Assembly (NCBI GenBank): GCA_028023455.1
Contig: JAQFVV010012405.1
Coordinates: forward strand, 1,199,677-1,263,676
Direction: 5' to 3'
Source of the DNA: Epiperipatus broadwayi
Taxonomy: Eukaryota; Onychophora; Udeonychophora; Euonychophora; Peripatidae
Length of the DNA stretch: 64,000 nt
Positions 34,441-45,759 of this stretch are shown piece after piece. The stretch's first letter is position 1, and each line of letters opens with the position of its first letter. The notes under the pieces were generated by a model, which did no database searches, was not told the origin of the DNA, and was given only the letters and a program-made list of their open reading frames with translations. Made by a program: the position numbers and the translations under genes.

Positions 34441-34511
34441 ACAGTTTATTTGATAAGTGTCAAATGGTCTGCCCTCACAACTTTGGCACAAATCATTTAA
34501 TGAAAGGGTAT

Positions 34512-34656
34512 TAGTAATTTTTATTAATCTTTCATTAGATTAGAGATTATCCAATAATGAATAACATTTCTGTAATGTAAAGAAAATTACACTACAGAAA
34601 TATTATTCATTATTGGATAATCTCTACTCTAATAAAATACTAATAAAAATTATTAA
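34512..34656. repeat. Foldback element, about 145 bp
   Basis: AGTAATTTTTATTAATCTTT, TAGAGATTATCCAATAATGA and catttctgtaatgtaa pair with ATTACACTACAGAAATATTA, tcattattggataatctcta and actaataaaaattatt. The arms are about 68 bp with almost no spacer. A related fragment (ctcaataatgaatatttctg) is at 34178-34220. Confidence 0.85.
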
Positions 34657-34719
34657 CATTCATTCAAGTTTCAAGTTATATTTATGTTTGTTTTATTTTA
34701 AATCTGATTTAAATAGTCT

Positions 34720-34890
34720 CATTCTCTCTTCTTTCTTGCTCTTTCCTCTATTTCATTTTTAGCTCCTTACCTTTTTTTCTCTTCACTTCTGTTCATTTGT
34801 CTCTCTTTCTTTCCTCTTTACCTTTCCTTTTATCTCTCTCCCTCTTCTTTTTTTCCTCTCTTTCTCCTACTTCACTTCCCTTCCTGATTT
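34720..34890. repeat. Polypyrimidine tract
   Basis: About 170 bases almost entirely C and T on the + strand, without a fixed period. Confidence 0.8.
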
Positions 34891-35169
34891 ATTTTTTTTA
34901 CTGATTATTTAACTTTTAAAAAAATAATTAATATTAATTTCATTTTGAAGACTTACAAATTGTAAACTAGTATATTTACTGAATCAGTAAAGTGATATAA
35001 AGTATGTGTGAACAGGAATTGCATGCTTATATTTAATTAGGCATTTGGCATAGGCTTGCTTGTTGATTTTCAAGAATGAGAGAAGAAATATGTAAACATT
35101 ATTAATTAAAGAGAATTTTTATCCAGTCTATAATATATATATGTTGATATGAAGATTTTCACAGGTTGC

Positions 35170-35352
35170 ATATATAAAAGACATTTTGCGGGTTCATCGG
35201 TGTTAAAAGAATTTAAATATTAATATACCGACATTTTGATTTGATCACACAAGTCATCTACCTTTTATCACCCAGTAGAGGACTTACATCGATATATTAA
35301 TATTAATTTTTTTTAACATGAATGAACCCGCAAAATATATCTTTGATATATA
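35170..35352. repeat. Foldback element, about 183 bp
   Basis: TATATAAAAGACATTTTGCG followed by ggttcat pairs with ATGAACCCGCAAAATATATC followed by tttgatata. The arms are about 40 bp with AT-rich inner parts that also pair partly. No coding capacity. Confidence 0.8.
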
Positions 35353-35959
35353 CATATGCATATATAAATGCTAAGCACTGCACAGGAAGCAATGTAACTT
35401 AAGAAATCAATCCACAATGTGCTTAAACTGTACTCCATAAACTCATATCAAACTGATTCCTCTCACTGCGCATTTATTTCATGTATAACCCCAATATATG
35501 AAGTGAGTTAGAGGTTTAACATAATCTTTCCACTATATGCAATATCCTGATTTTATATCTATATACCATATTTGTGTATTAGTTTCAAAGTTATGCAGTG
35601 ATAATTTTTGCACTATAAAAAGTTATTGAATGCAGCACCCAAAGAACAGTTCATACATTAATTAATAGTATTTGGGAATTAAGTGTCTTCTAGTTCCTAT
35701 GTTTAATCACTTTTTACAGAATCAAAGTGATCATTTTTAATGCATTGTTTGATTTTTATAAAGAGTTAGCTAGAACTACAAGAACCAGAGGAGTATATCT
35801 TAAATCAGCCTAAATATTTGTGCAAATTGATTTTAAAATATTTTAAGTTTATAGAGTAGAATTATTTTGTTCATTTTTAAGACTCTATGCACAAATAGAC
35901 AAATGTCAAATAGGTAATTGAAAATATATATAGTCAAATAATAATTTTCAAAGTAGTAT

Positions 35960-36625
35960 TGAATGTGGAAGTTAGAGGGCAGTCAATTATTAATTAATAG
36001 TAACAGGATTGCTGAGTGTTATAGTGGTAAGGAGTGGGATAGAAGAATAGATGCATTAATAAAGAATAGGGAGTTGGAGAGATGGAGAACTAGTATGGAG
36101 AGTAAAACAAGTTTGAATGTATATAGAAGTAAATGGAACATAAGGTGCGAGTTAATTTATGATAATAGTAAGGAAAGTAGTTTATTGTTTAAGACTCGAA
36201 TGGAATCTTTAGCAACAACGGAATGTACACATAAATGGAAAAATATGGGTGATTTAGTCTGCAAGTTGTGTAAGGAAGGCATAGAAAATATTAGACATAT
36301 GTTACTTCAATGTAAATGATTGGAAGCAGAAAGGGTAAAAATAATGAAGTTATGGAAGAATAAATATGAACAAAGTGATTATACAGAAAGTGGATTATTG
36401 GTGTTTATGCTGGGTTTGGGAAAAGATAAGGGGGATTTAGATATGAAGGCCATGGAGTTGACAAAGATTATGTTATGAAAATAGGATGGAGCAGATTATG
36501 GGAAAACTTAGGGAGGGGAATGGAAAGGGAAGGTAAAGTGGCTAACAAGTTTCTCTGGGCATAATTGCTGAGAGATTCCTGACTCCATATAAGGAGGTTA
36601 CAGTGCATCACATCACATCAACATA
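35960..36625 (+). pseudogene. LINE 3' fragment with zinc-knuckle C-terminus (family L1), copy 1
   Basis: The open part reads NRIAECYSGKEWDRRIDALI, ELERWRTSMESKTSLNVY and GDLVCKLCKEGIENIRHMLL then QCK. CKLC...H....C (Cx2Cx8Hx4C) is the zinc-knuckle found at the C-terminus of many non-LTR retrotransposon ORF2 proteins. After a stop, the downstream phrases LWKNKYEQSDYTESG and VFMLGLGKDKGD continue. It ends with a catcacatcacatc tail near 36606. Lacking its 5' part and with stops, it is dead. It is followed directly by a second copy in the same orientation. Confidence 0.78.
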
Positions 36626-36639
36626 TGGTAACAATATAT

Positions 36640-37560
36640 TATGTCTTAATAAAGGGGTGTTAGATTGCTTTGGAAAGTACAAAGAGAAGTAGGAAAACAT
36701 GCATTAGATGCAGATGTATGGACAGCAAAGGAGGCAATTTAAGATAAAATGGGATAGTCAAGTTTTTATATGAGAGATGCAAAGAGCAAAATGAAAATGT
36801 TTACTACCTTGCAGTTTCTGGATAATAAGAGAATAGTCAAAGTAGTATTTAATTGGATTATGAATAAAGGGCAGGCAACAAGATGGGGAAGAAGTATAGT
36901 ACATTATGCAGAAGATTTGGATAAAGATTTTATGTCAGTACACTTATATAAAAGGTGGGATGTTTGTGTTAGGAGAATTGTTGAATATTATTGTGGCAAG
37001 AAATGGAATAGAATCATTAAGAAAGAATAGGGAATTAGAGAGATAGAAAACTAGTATGGAGAGTAAAATGAGTTTAAATATATATAGAAGTAAACAAAAT
37101 ATTGGGTGCTAAATAATTTATTATAATAGCAAAGAAAGTAGCTTACTGTTTAAGGCTTGGAAAGGATCTTTAGCAACAAGGGAATATACAAATAAATAGA
37201 AAAAAGCAGGTAATTTAGTCTGCAAGTTGTGTAATAAAGGCATAGAAAATATTAGGCATCTATTAATTGCATGTAAATAGTTTCAAGCAGAAAGGGTACA
37301 AATAATGAAGTTGTGGAAGAATAAATATAAATAAAGTGATTATACAGAAAGTGGGTTCTTGGCTTTTATGCTGGGTTTGGGAAAAGATAAGGGGATTTTA
37401 GATATAAATGCCATGGAGTTGACAAAGATTGTTGTGTAAATGGGATAGAGCAGGATAGAGCAGAATATGGGAAAAACTTAAGGTGGGGAATGGACAGAGA
37501 AGATAAAGTGGCTCAGGTTTCTCTGGGCATAGTGGCTGAGAGATCCCCGACTCCAAATTC
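36640..37560 (+). pseudogene. LINE 3' fragment (family L1), copy 2
   Basis: Longer at its 5' side than copy 1: REVGKHALDADVWTAKEAI, then MRDAKSKMKMFTTLQFLDNK, then VFNWIMNKGQATRWGRSIVH and CVRRIVEYYCGKKWNRI, which overlaps the start of copy 1. Its zinc-knuckle remnant (LVCKLCNKGIENIRHLLIAC) is interrupted by nearby stops. Shared points such as ctagtatggagagtaaaa are offset by about 961 bp between copies. Two adjacent same-strand copies with different truncations suggest nested or repeated insertion rather than simple tandem duplication. Confidence 0.75.
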
Positions 37561-37721
37561 TGATTTTTATAATTTTATTCATGAACTCAGAAAGCAGTAG
37601 TTATAATAAAATATCAATTATAAATAAAAATTACAAATACGTTGGAAAGAGTATATTAGTCAGAAAAATAATAATACTAATTATCATCATCATCTATGAT
37701 TAATTTAGGATGGGGGTCTTT

Positions 37722-37883
37722 AAAGTTAAAGGCTGAAACCTTCTCACATGCACATTTTAGAATGTTTATATGACAGCCAATCCTGGTAATTATGACTGTA
37801 GATGTAGCTCTCAAGTTACATCTGATTGGCTGTCATATAAGCATTCTAAAATGCACATGCGAGAGGGTTCCAGCCTTTCACTT
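37722..37883. repeat. Foldback element, 61-bp arms
   Basis: AAAGTTAAAGGCTGAAACCT and on through cacattttagaatgtttata and tgacagccaatc pairs with GATTGGCTGTCATATAAGCA, ttctaaaatgcacatgc and ggttccagcctttcacttt, with only a few differences. The spacer is about 40 bp. Confidence 0.9.
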
Positions 37884-37959
37884 TAATTACGAACTGCTTG
37901 CGCTTAATAAATAATATTTACATCTGTAACTTCTCTATGTGGTCATTGTACTAACAAAT

Positions 37960-38345
37960 TTTCTTATTTCACATGTACTCTATTTTTAGATTTTTTATAA
38001 TAACTTGAGATTCACTTTAAGATTTCAAATATCCATCTTAATAATCACTTCTAGAAATATGTTCTGCCCAGTACCATTTTAACTCTTTCAATGATGTTAA
38101 TGAGACTTGTTTTTTTCTTACTCAAATATTTAAGTTTCAATCTTTTCTTATTACTGACTATCTAGATCTCTTTATATTTTATTTAGCTCTTCTGTTAAGT
38201 GTCCAAATTTCAGATCCATAAATAAGAACTAGTAAAGCACATCTATTAAAAACCTTCCTTCTCATACTTGTAGACACATTTCTTTTCAATATTCATCTTT
38301 TTTAACAAAAACACTTTCTCCAAGCTTAATTCTATGAATTAATTT
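37960..38345 (-). pseudogene. LINE reverse-transcriptase relic (family L2), second copy
   Basis: The minus strand reads NTDGNTIHEINS, LKRNVSTSMRRKVFNRCALL and VLIYGSEIWTLNRRAK. The last is the common ..RKVFNQCVLP.LTYG.ETWTL phrase of RTE/endonuclease-type LINEs. It matches 18850-19345 in order. Several stops. Confidence 0.75.
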
Positions 38346-41300
38346 CATGTATTGTGTTTCCATCTGTATTAATAATTTAACCAAAGTATTTGTGATTATA
38401 ATTTGCAATTCATGATTATCAACCTTTGTTTTCTAAAAATGTATTTTATTAAAAATTTACATTCATTTCTTTTCACAATAAGTCATCTTCTATAATCATC
38501 AACTCAGAACAAATAAACTTGTATGAATGACAAATATAATTCACAGGTAACAATGATCAAAGTAAAAATTGGTATTTGATTTTTTAAAGCAAATTAATAA
38601 ACAAAAGTCACAGTCATTCTTTAATCTATAATAGAACTCCATAATAGTAAAATGTTAACAATACTAAAATAAAATAACCTTCAAAATGTAAATAGTTTTC
38701 AGATGTGAAGAAAACTATTAGTTCTCATGAAAATGTAATTATTAAAAAATTTAAAAACAGATTACTTATTTGAATTTATATTTTGGATTATTTCCATCAT
38801 TTAATTGAATTATTTAATGTTTTTAAAAAAATTCAAATTTATTTATATTTTTTTAAATATAGCTAGATGTTAGTAATAATAGATAGATTAGTATAGAATA
38901 CAATGTTTCAAATGGTGTTTTTCTCCTCCAATTGTTGTTTATCTAAGTGATAATCTAGCTCATAGATTGAACCAGTAATCTTTAGGCTTGCAATACACTG
39001 AATTTAAGATGAGCCTTTAAGTCACTAGATTATTCTGTTAAAAGCAGCAATCAGCAGGAAATATAGCAATGAAGATATTTGAAAAAGTAGAAATAATATT
39101 TGAATTTTTCTAAAAAAAAAAAAAAAAAAAAAACCGTTTACAATTCAACTATGTAATGGAAATAGTCCTATCTCTAGTTACAAATAAAATGACCACAAAT
39201 TCAGAAAAATGATCACGTATTGCTTATTTTTTTCTTCCAATCATACAGAATTTGAATAACATTTTGAAGCACTTTTAGTGACCATTATATATTGTGGCAT
39301 TTCACTTCTGAATTTATGATTTATTTTGTCTTTTTTGTGTAAAGAACTTATATTCTTTAACATTGACTTTTGATCCCCACAATTAATCAATATATGTCTA
39401 CTTTTAAATTTTTTAGCCTTAGTTTTTGCCTTTCTGTACAAAAAACTTATATTCAATAATAATCTATTACCAATGATGATTTGAAAACTCATCAGAGTTA
39501 TAGTAATATGCCTCAGATTGTATTTGGGATCCATTTATGTTATGTATTGAAGATGAAATAATTATTGTTTTGGTATCTCAATTTCTATCTCTTACTCTAA
39601 TGACAGACTTTGTGTAGTCTTTAACTGATGATTGAATTTTCAATATATTATCTATTACCAATGGTTATTTGATGATTCATCACCAATTACAGCAGTCTTA
39701 AGAACTTGAATTAGCAATTATTTTCACTTTATTCTAGAATCATCTGCTGTAAGATTGAATAATCAATGGACACCAGATGGTATAGTATTATAAAGCCCAT
39801 ATTGCCAAAAAAATTGCTTTTGGAAGAATGTAACTAATAATCATGAGATGTTAGTATTAAGTCATTATATTAAGCAGTATTATGGACTATACTTGAACTT
39901 CCATCTATTGTAAGCCTATAAAATAAAGTTATTATTGTGCTATGTGGCTTATAAGTTTCTACATTAACCATACCAAAGAATTTCCCTAGTCATTTTTGTT
40001 AATTGATGACGGAACTTTAAATATATGCTGTTTTTTTCTTATAAGAATATTAATATTTATCACACTTCCAATAATGATACATTTACATATCGTTTATTGT
40101 TCACAAATTATTTTATATTTATATGGTTGTATTAAGCTATACTGATAGACTTTATTGTTTCTAATACTTGTTTATTAATCACTATGTTTATACCTGTTAG
40201 TGTTTATAACTGTAACGCATTTTACTTGTAAAGTTACTTATTTCCTCCATTTATGTTTTATATAAAACAAATGTATATAATTAGAAAGAACATCTTTTTA
40301 AAAATAAATATTTATAACTAAAAAAAACAAAAACAAATGAGTCAAAAAAGTTTTTATTCATTTCACAAATCTCCAATAATGTTTTATAATGTTGGCCTTT
40401 ATCATTAGAAAATGCAAAATTCGTGTACAATAAACGGTGGATGTTTTTAATGCTTGGTAGTTTTGTTATTACTGCCTTCTATTGAGAAATTTACGTACTA
40501 AATTACATTAAAACGAATTAATACGCAATGTTATTAATAATTGAATTAAATATAAATTTTTAAATAAAAGAGCAAGCACATTTACTGTTTACATACTTGT
40601 AAATATATGATGAATTTTAAATATTAGACATATTTTAAATATCATAATCATACTATTTGAAGTTAATTATAAAAGTAATAAATAGCATTGAATGATGTAG
40701 CTGCTCTTAACTAATGTTTAATTTGAATATGGAGCTATCTATAAGTTATTTTGAATATTGTTAAATACTTGTCTGTCAAAATCAGATCGTACGTAGTAAA
40801 AACAAAATAAACAAAGATGCAAATATGAGAGCTAATACCATAAGTGTTATATTAAAATTAGTGAAACTTTATTTAAATTACAATATAGTTAACTAAAATA
40901 TTTCATTATGCTAGCATTTAATTTATAATAGATAAATTAATTAAACATTTTTATTCATTATTTTTTTAGATGTTATATTTTCATTTGTGTAATGACCTTT
41001 TTTTATATAATATTTTTTTGTGTGCATGAGATACTAAACCACTTCAATAATTAGCAAGTGGTTTTGTACAGTAAGTGCTTATATCATAGAAGAAATTAAG
41101 AGGTGATTAATCAACGTATTAAACCCAGTCAGAGATAAATGCAGATAACCACATTAGTTGGTGATAAATATACTTGTATAAGAATGGAGTATGATTTTAT
41201 ATATGCTTTAGATTTGTATTTTCATAATTTGCTATTTCATTAAATTATTTTAAAGATAGGCAACAGTAGATGTGTCCATTGTTTATCCAATTCACAACAT

Positions 41301-42139
41301 CAATGGAACGCTTATAATGAACTTATACATAGGTTCGAGGGTCATTTGATGTAAAATGTTTTCAAATTGTGTTATTATTTTGGGCAATTTATTAGGTTAG
41401 AAGCAGTTATAATCCAAAAAGTCACGCCAGAAGATATAGAAGCATTTCCCCCCTCAAAATAAATAAAATTAGCATGTGCTAGCCAATTTTATTTTTATAG
41501 TCAGTCCACAAGAATAACTAAAATAATTATTTCTAGGGAAATATAATCATTTCATCAGTATTACTTCATTGAGATTATATTTTGAGTAATCAAACTGAGT
41601 AAATCGATATTAATGAACGATTCTAGTAACTGACTAATATTATACTGTTGAATTTAATTTTTATTATTATGCGTAAATAAGACGTCAACACAGATTGCCA
41701 AACATTTTCATCAAATACTAGCATCGATGCTAGTATTTGGGTAGCTGGTAAAAGCATCTCAATGTGGCTCAAAACGAATTCAGGATTCTTCCAGTTCTAT
41801 ATATATTGTAATACAATATTTTAATGAATGTTTCGATAGAAATCTTGAATGTGTGGAGTTATCTATTTAAATCAACTTATTTAGAAAGCACTTAACCTAG
41901 AATAACTGTCCCAGGCCAAAAATCAAAACTGTGGACAAGCCATACAATAATAGATCATTATATACTAATTTTAAAAATGTTGATATCTTCCTGCCTAGCA
42001 ACTTAAAAAATGTTTCATTCATTTAGCAGAATTTTGATTAATAGCTGGATCATTGCTACAACCAGCCACCCACAAAAATTTGCATAGTTGAATTACTTAA
42101 ACTATGTTTTTAATGAAGTAATATTCCATAAAATAGTTT
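38346..42139. other. Wnt intron, no gene seen
   Basis: AT-rich. A 21-base A run lies near 39113. The 97-codon frame at 39241-39534 (minus) is Lys/Ile/Asn-rich and unrecognised. The only notable structure is the perfect palindrome at 41712-41739. Confidence 0.45.
41712..41739. repeat. 28-bp perfect palindrome
   Basis: Each half is CAAATACTAGCATC (41712-41725) and its exact complement GATGCTAGTATTTG (41726-41739), centred on ATCGAT with no spacer. Confidence 0.95.
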
Positions 42140-42306
42140 ACTTTTTTAGCCATCATCATCAACCATTAACAATCCACTGCAGGCTGAATGTCTCTCCAAG
42201 TTTAATCCATCTCCGATCTTTAGCTTCTCTTCGCCACATCACCCCTGCACACTTTCTTATTTCATCCATCTATCTCACATGTGGTCTCTTTCTGGATCTT
42301 TTATAA
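42140..42306 (-). pseudogene. LINE 3' end with (ATG)n tail (family L2), best-preserved piece
   Basis: The minus strand reads KRSRKRPHVRWMDEIRKCAG then VMWRREAKDRRWIKLGETFS, LQWIVNG, followed by a TGATGATGATG tail. RPxxRWxDEIRKxAGxxWxRxAxDRxxWxxLxExFxxQW is the C-terminal signature of a widespread RTE-like LINE, and trinucleotide tails of this kind are typical of such elements. The 5' end is truncated. Confidence 0.82.
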
Positions 42307-43220
42307 TTACTCTAATTTATTTTTCTAGACTGATAATAAAAAAAATATTAGCTACTAGAAATCAGTTTTATTTGTTTTGAAGATAAGACTACTTCTTTAC
42401 TTTTGGGCATACCTTCAGTTAAAGGATCGATTTTTTTATTTTTAAATATTTGTTCTCTTTAAGTAAGTTATCCAGGATCTATCACAATTTGAAGCACTTT
42501 AAGTTTCCCTTTAGTATATAAATTGATTCACAATCACATGTATAAGTATATAAATATAAAGTAAGTAATATAACAAGGTTGAGAATAGTACTAAAAATTG
42601 ACATAAATACTATCATTAAATTTTAGAAAAAACACCTTTAATAAAATAATAAGTTAGAAAAGTGACAGAAAATTTAAAATATAAAAATCATATTGCATAC
42701 ATTTACCAATAAATAAATCATGCTTACATACATGCATATCTGGCTGGATTTCCTTTCATATTTCATCATCCTTACTTAGTCTTATATAAGAGAAAACACA
42801 CAAACCTCTTAGCATATACTTCTTACATCACTTCCTAATTAAGTACATTAAGTTAATGAGATACATTCTTAATGCAAAATTTATATTGTTTAGTATTTCA
42901 TATTTTAAAACATATTATAAAGAGAAGAAAAAAATCTTCAAAACAAAAAATGATGAAATCTTTTAGTCAACTATACTGATTGAAGATTTTATAAATTATA
43001 AATTAAATTGATCTCTTACCAGTACTTCAATTTAGTACTATCCTTTGGTATTAGCTTTAGTATCATCATTTGTTTTTACTGTGCATAATGCAATTTTGAG
43101 ACATATACTGACAGAATTCAAAGTAATCCTCTTTGCAAGATCAATGCTTTAAGTTTGATGATTTTTCTTACAAATGCTGCTCCTGGCAATAATTCATATT
43201 TTGCTAAAATTTGTCACAAG
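42307..43220. other. Wnt intron, no feature seen
   Basis: AT-rich non-coding sequence, nothing recognised. Confidence 0.45.
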
Positions 43221-43221
43221 T

Positions 43222-43422
43222 TTAATTTTCTTTGAGGAGTGGAGGTGGGGCTAGTTTAGTATCTCTGGTTTTGAGAGAGTGAATTAGGTCCAAGAGCTTT
43301 TGATTCACTGAGTGTACTCTCTGGTCAAAAATAATGGCACATCGGAACAACCAGAGTGCATAGATGAGGACAACTGATAGTCTAATAGTTGCAAAGACCC
43401 CTGTTTCTATGGATTCATCCTC
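43222..43422 (-). other. Unrecognised 66-codon open frame, possible exon or relic
   Basis: An island of higher GC and C-ending codons in AT-rich DNA. On the minus strand it reads EDESIETGVFATIRLSVVLI, then YALWLFRCAIIFDQ, then VNQKLLDLIHSLKTRD and LAPPPLLKEN before TAA. The first part could be a membrane segment. An AG just before the GATGAA at its start could serve as a splice acceptor. I do not recognise the family. It could be the last exon of a nested antisense gene, a retrocopy, or repeat sequence. The GC-rich block continues to about 43560 without a clear frame. Confidence 0.3.
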
Positions 43423-43648
43423 TCAGCCTCTGTCATAGGACTCAATCATTTAAATGTTTGTGATCCATGCGGTGCTTGCTCAATGAAGACATGCATCTCG
43501 GACTGACCTGAACTACACACCGTTTCCCCTTTCCACTTCCCATTCCCTTTTCACACGTATCCTTTCCCTCTTACCATGTTGCTCCTGAAATTTCAATTTA
43601 TCATATAATCACTCCCTTGTAAACCTTTTTCTAACTGTATTTGTATTT

Positions 43649-43649
<1 letters not shown>

Positions 43650-43697
<48 letters not shown>

Positions 43698-43735
43698 TTT
43701 ATATATATATATATATATATATATAAACTTTTATC
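43650..43735. repeat. (TA)n microsatellite forming a hairpin
   Basis: TA repeats interrupted by AAAAGTTTATATAT and ended by ATATAAACTTTTAT, giving a self-complementary tract. Confidence 0.93.
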
Positions 43736-43739
43736 ACTG

Positions 43740-45360
43740 AGAAAAAAAAAGTTTAATTTTCTTTATGTCATAACTTTTGTGTCAATTGTTCTGAATTGAG
43801 GTTTATTCACAACTCTTATGTTAATAGATGGACTATTGATTCAGGAACAAGTTTTATCATGTAAGGTAAACAATAGACAAGCTAAATGACATCCTTAGAC
43901 TCATTACTTATTAACCAGTGATTACATTTCTGTATAATAGACAATGACTCAGTTAAGTTTACAACTAGTGCATTTCTTTATAACATATAGACATGATGAA
44001 TAACTTTATCATAGCAGCAATTGAAAATAATAACAACTTACATATTTTAATGCTAGCTTAGCTTTGTTCCACTAATAAACTTGATTTTAGCTTCTCTTCT
44101 TGTAACCACTTCTATTGGTTCTCTGGAAAGTTTATGTGGCATCTTAAAACACTGGACTTTTCCTCTGACTCTCTACTAATAACTGGCAGTTTACTTCAAT
44201 TCAATGATTAGTCATTTCAATTTCAACTAATTACTGCAACAGAGCTTCAGCTATCAACTTATCTGATACCAAATAGCAACTGAATTAAGCTCTAGTGTTA
44301 TTTTGAGTTATTGTATATCCACAATCCTCCCAACAAACATCACATGGTCATCATTTTCCTCCCAACAAATGTTTTGATCTGAAATCGGAAATGCTCATGC
44401 TTTATTTTAAAGAGATGTATTATTAATGATGTTTCTTTTTCTTAATAATGACTAATTTAATTTTTGTTAATAATGATTAAACTTGCAAATTATATTGTAA
44501 AAAAAATTATAACGTTTGAAGTTACAAAATCAAGTTTAAATATTAAAGTTACCAGATTCTACATATGTTAATTATTAAAATAATTTTAAAATTTACTTAC
44601 AATAAAAAACTTTCTTTCACAAGTGTCCAATTTCATTTACACATTAGTTTTAATATTTGGTTACTATAAACTATGTTTAAAATATTTATCATTTGATGGA
44701 GAATTACTTACCAATTTAAATCCAGTGAGACTTTTTTATATGATTTATACCACAATAAATATTTAACTTTACTATTATTACCATGTTAGGTTTTCAGCTC
44801 ACCTGTTAATGCAAATTTGATTTAAACCTTCAAGCTTGTCCATGTAATTTGAAATCACTATTAAATGTTAGCAGCAACAATTTAGAAATCCCCCCCCCCA
44901 TCACATAAATTATGTTATTTTAATTGATACAGTTGAATATCATTTATTTTGCTCAAGCCTTTGCTATACTTTATTTTCTTAATTTCATGATTTTTGTTAC
45001 TTCAAACTCCATAGTATTTTCTTAATGGCTGATCATTACATTTTTATATTTGTCAAAGTGATAATTTATATAAAACTATTATTATAATATTATTATCATC
45101 TATGTTCTTTATTACTTTTTACAGTGCTTTGTTACAACTCACAATGGTTTCAATTGCCCCAGCAATCTTATTCAGAACTATAACAAACATAATACAAATA
45201 CATGAATACAAATATACATGAACATATAATTTTTCATAAAGAACATAGATGATATTAATATATTGATTTAGCAATACAATAGAAAAGATAAAGTTATAAT
45301 ACTTCATAAAGAACTATTATTATAATTTATGAATTAAATATTTCCATGGATTGTTATTGT
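43740..45360. other. Wnt intron, no feature seen
   Basis: AT-rich. An 11-base C run is at about 44889. No coding or RNA feature was recognised. Confidence 0.45.
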
Positions 45361-45363
45361 AAT

Positions 45364-45630
45364 AAAGATTGGAAATGAGGAGTTAATATCCATATAAACT
45401 GAGATAACTTTTAGCTTTTGATGTTGCTAAAAAACTATCAATTACTACTAAGTGACAATCCCTCAAGCTAAACAAGTTTCCCATTAACCTATAAGAGTTA
45501 TTATAGGTCAATGAAAAAAATTGTTTGGCCTCAAGAATTGTCAATTAGTAATTGATAGTTTCTTAGCAACATCAAAAGCTAAAAGTTATCTCTGTTTACA
45601 TGGATATTATCTCCTCATTTCTAATCTTTA
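45364..45630. mobile_element. Foldback element of family E
   Basis: Arms AAAGATTGGAAATGAGGAGT, ttttagcttttgatgttgct and aaactatcaattact pair with agtaattgatagtttcttag, caacatcaaaagctaaaagt and ATCTCCTCATTTCTAATCTT. The arms are about 100 bp with a spacer of about 50 bp. Arm relics lie at 16668-16745 and 17000-17070. Confidence 0.88.
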
Positions 45631-45693
45631 CTATTAATAGTTATCCATTAAATAAAGTTCTGGGCTTGGCCTGATATTTTAAATCTAATGCTT

Positions 45694-45756
45694 GAATATT
45701 TTAGTTCCTGACTGAGGAAGCCAGTAGCAGAAACCGATCTGAGATTGGGGATATTC
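45694..45756 (+). ncRNA. Degenerate hammerhead-like segment
   Basis: CTGAGGA, AGCCAGTAGCA and GAAACC, flanked by GAATATT and GATATTC which can pair as an outer helix I (7 bp with one G-U). The core order and spacing resemble family B (followed by ggggatatt in both), but inner helix I and helix III pair poorly. Most likely a relic of a related element. Confidence 0.35.
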
Positions 45757-45759
45757 TGA

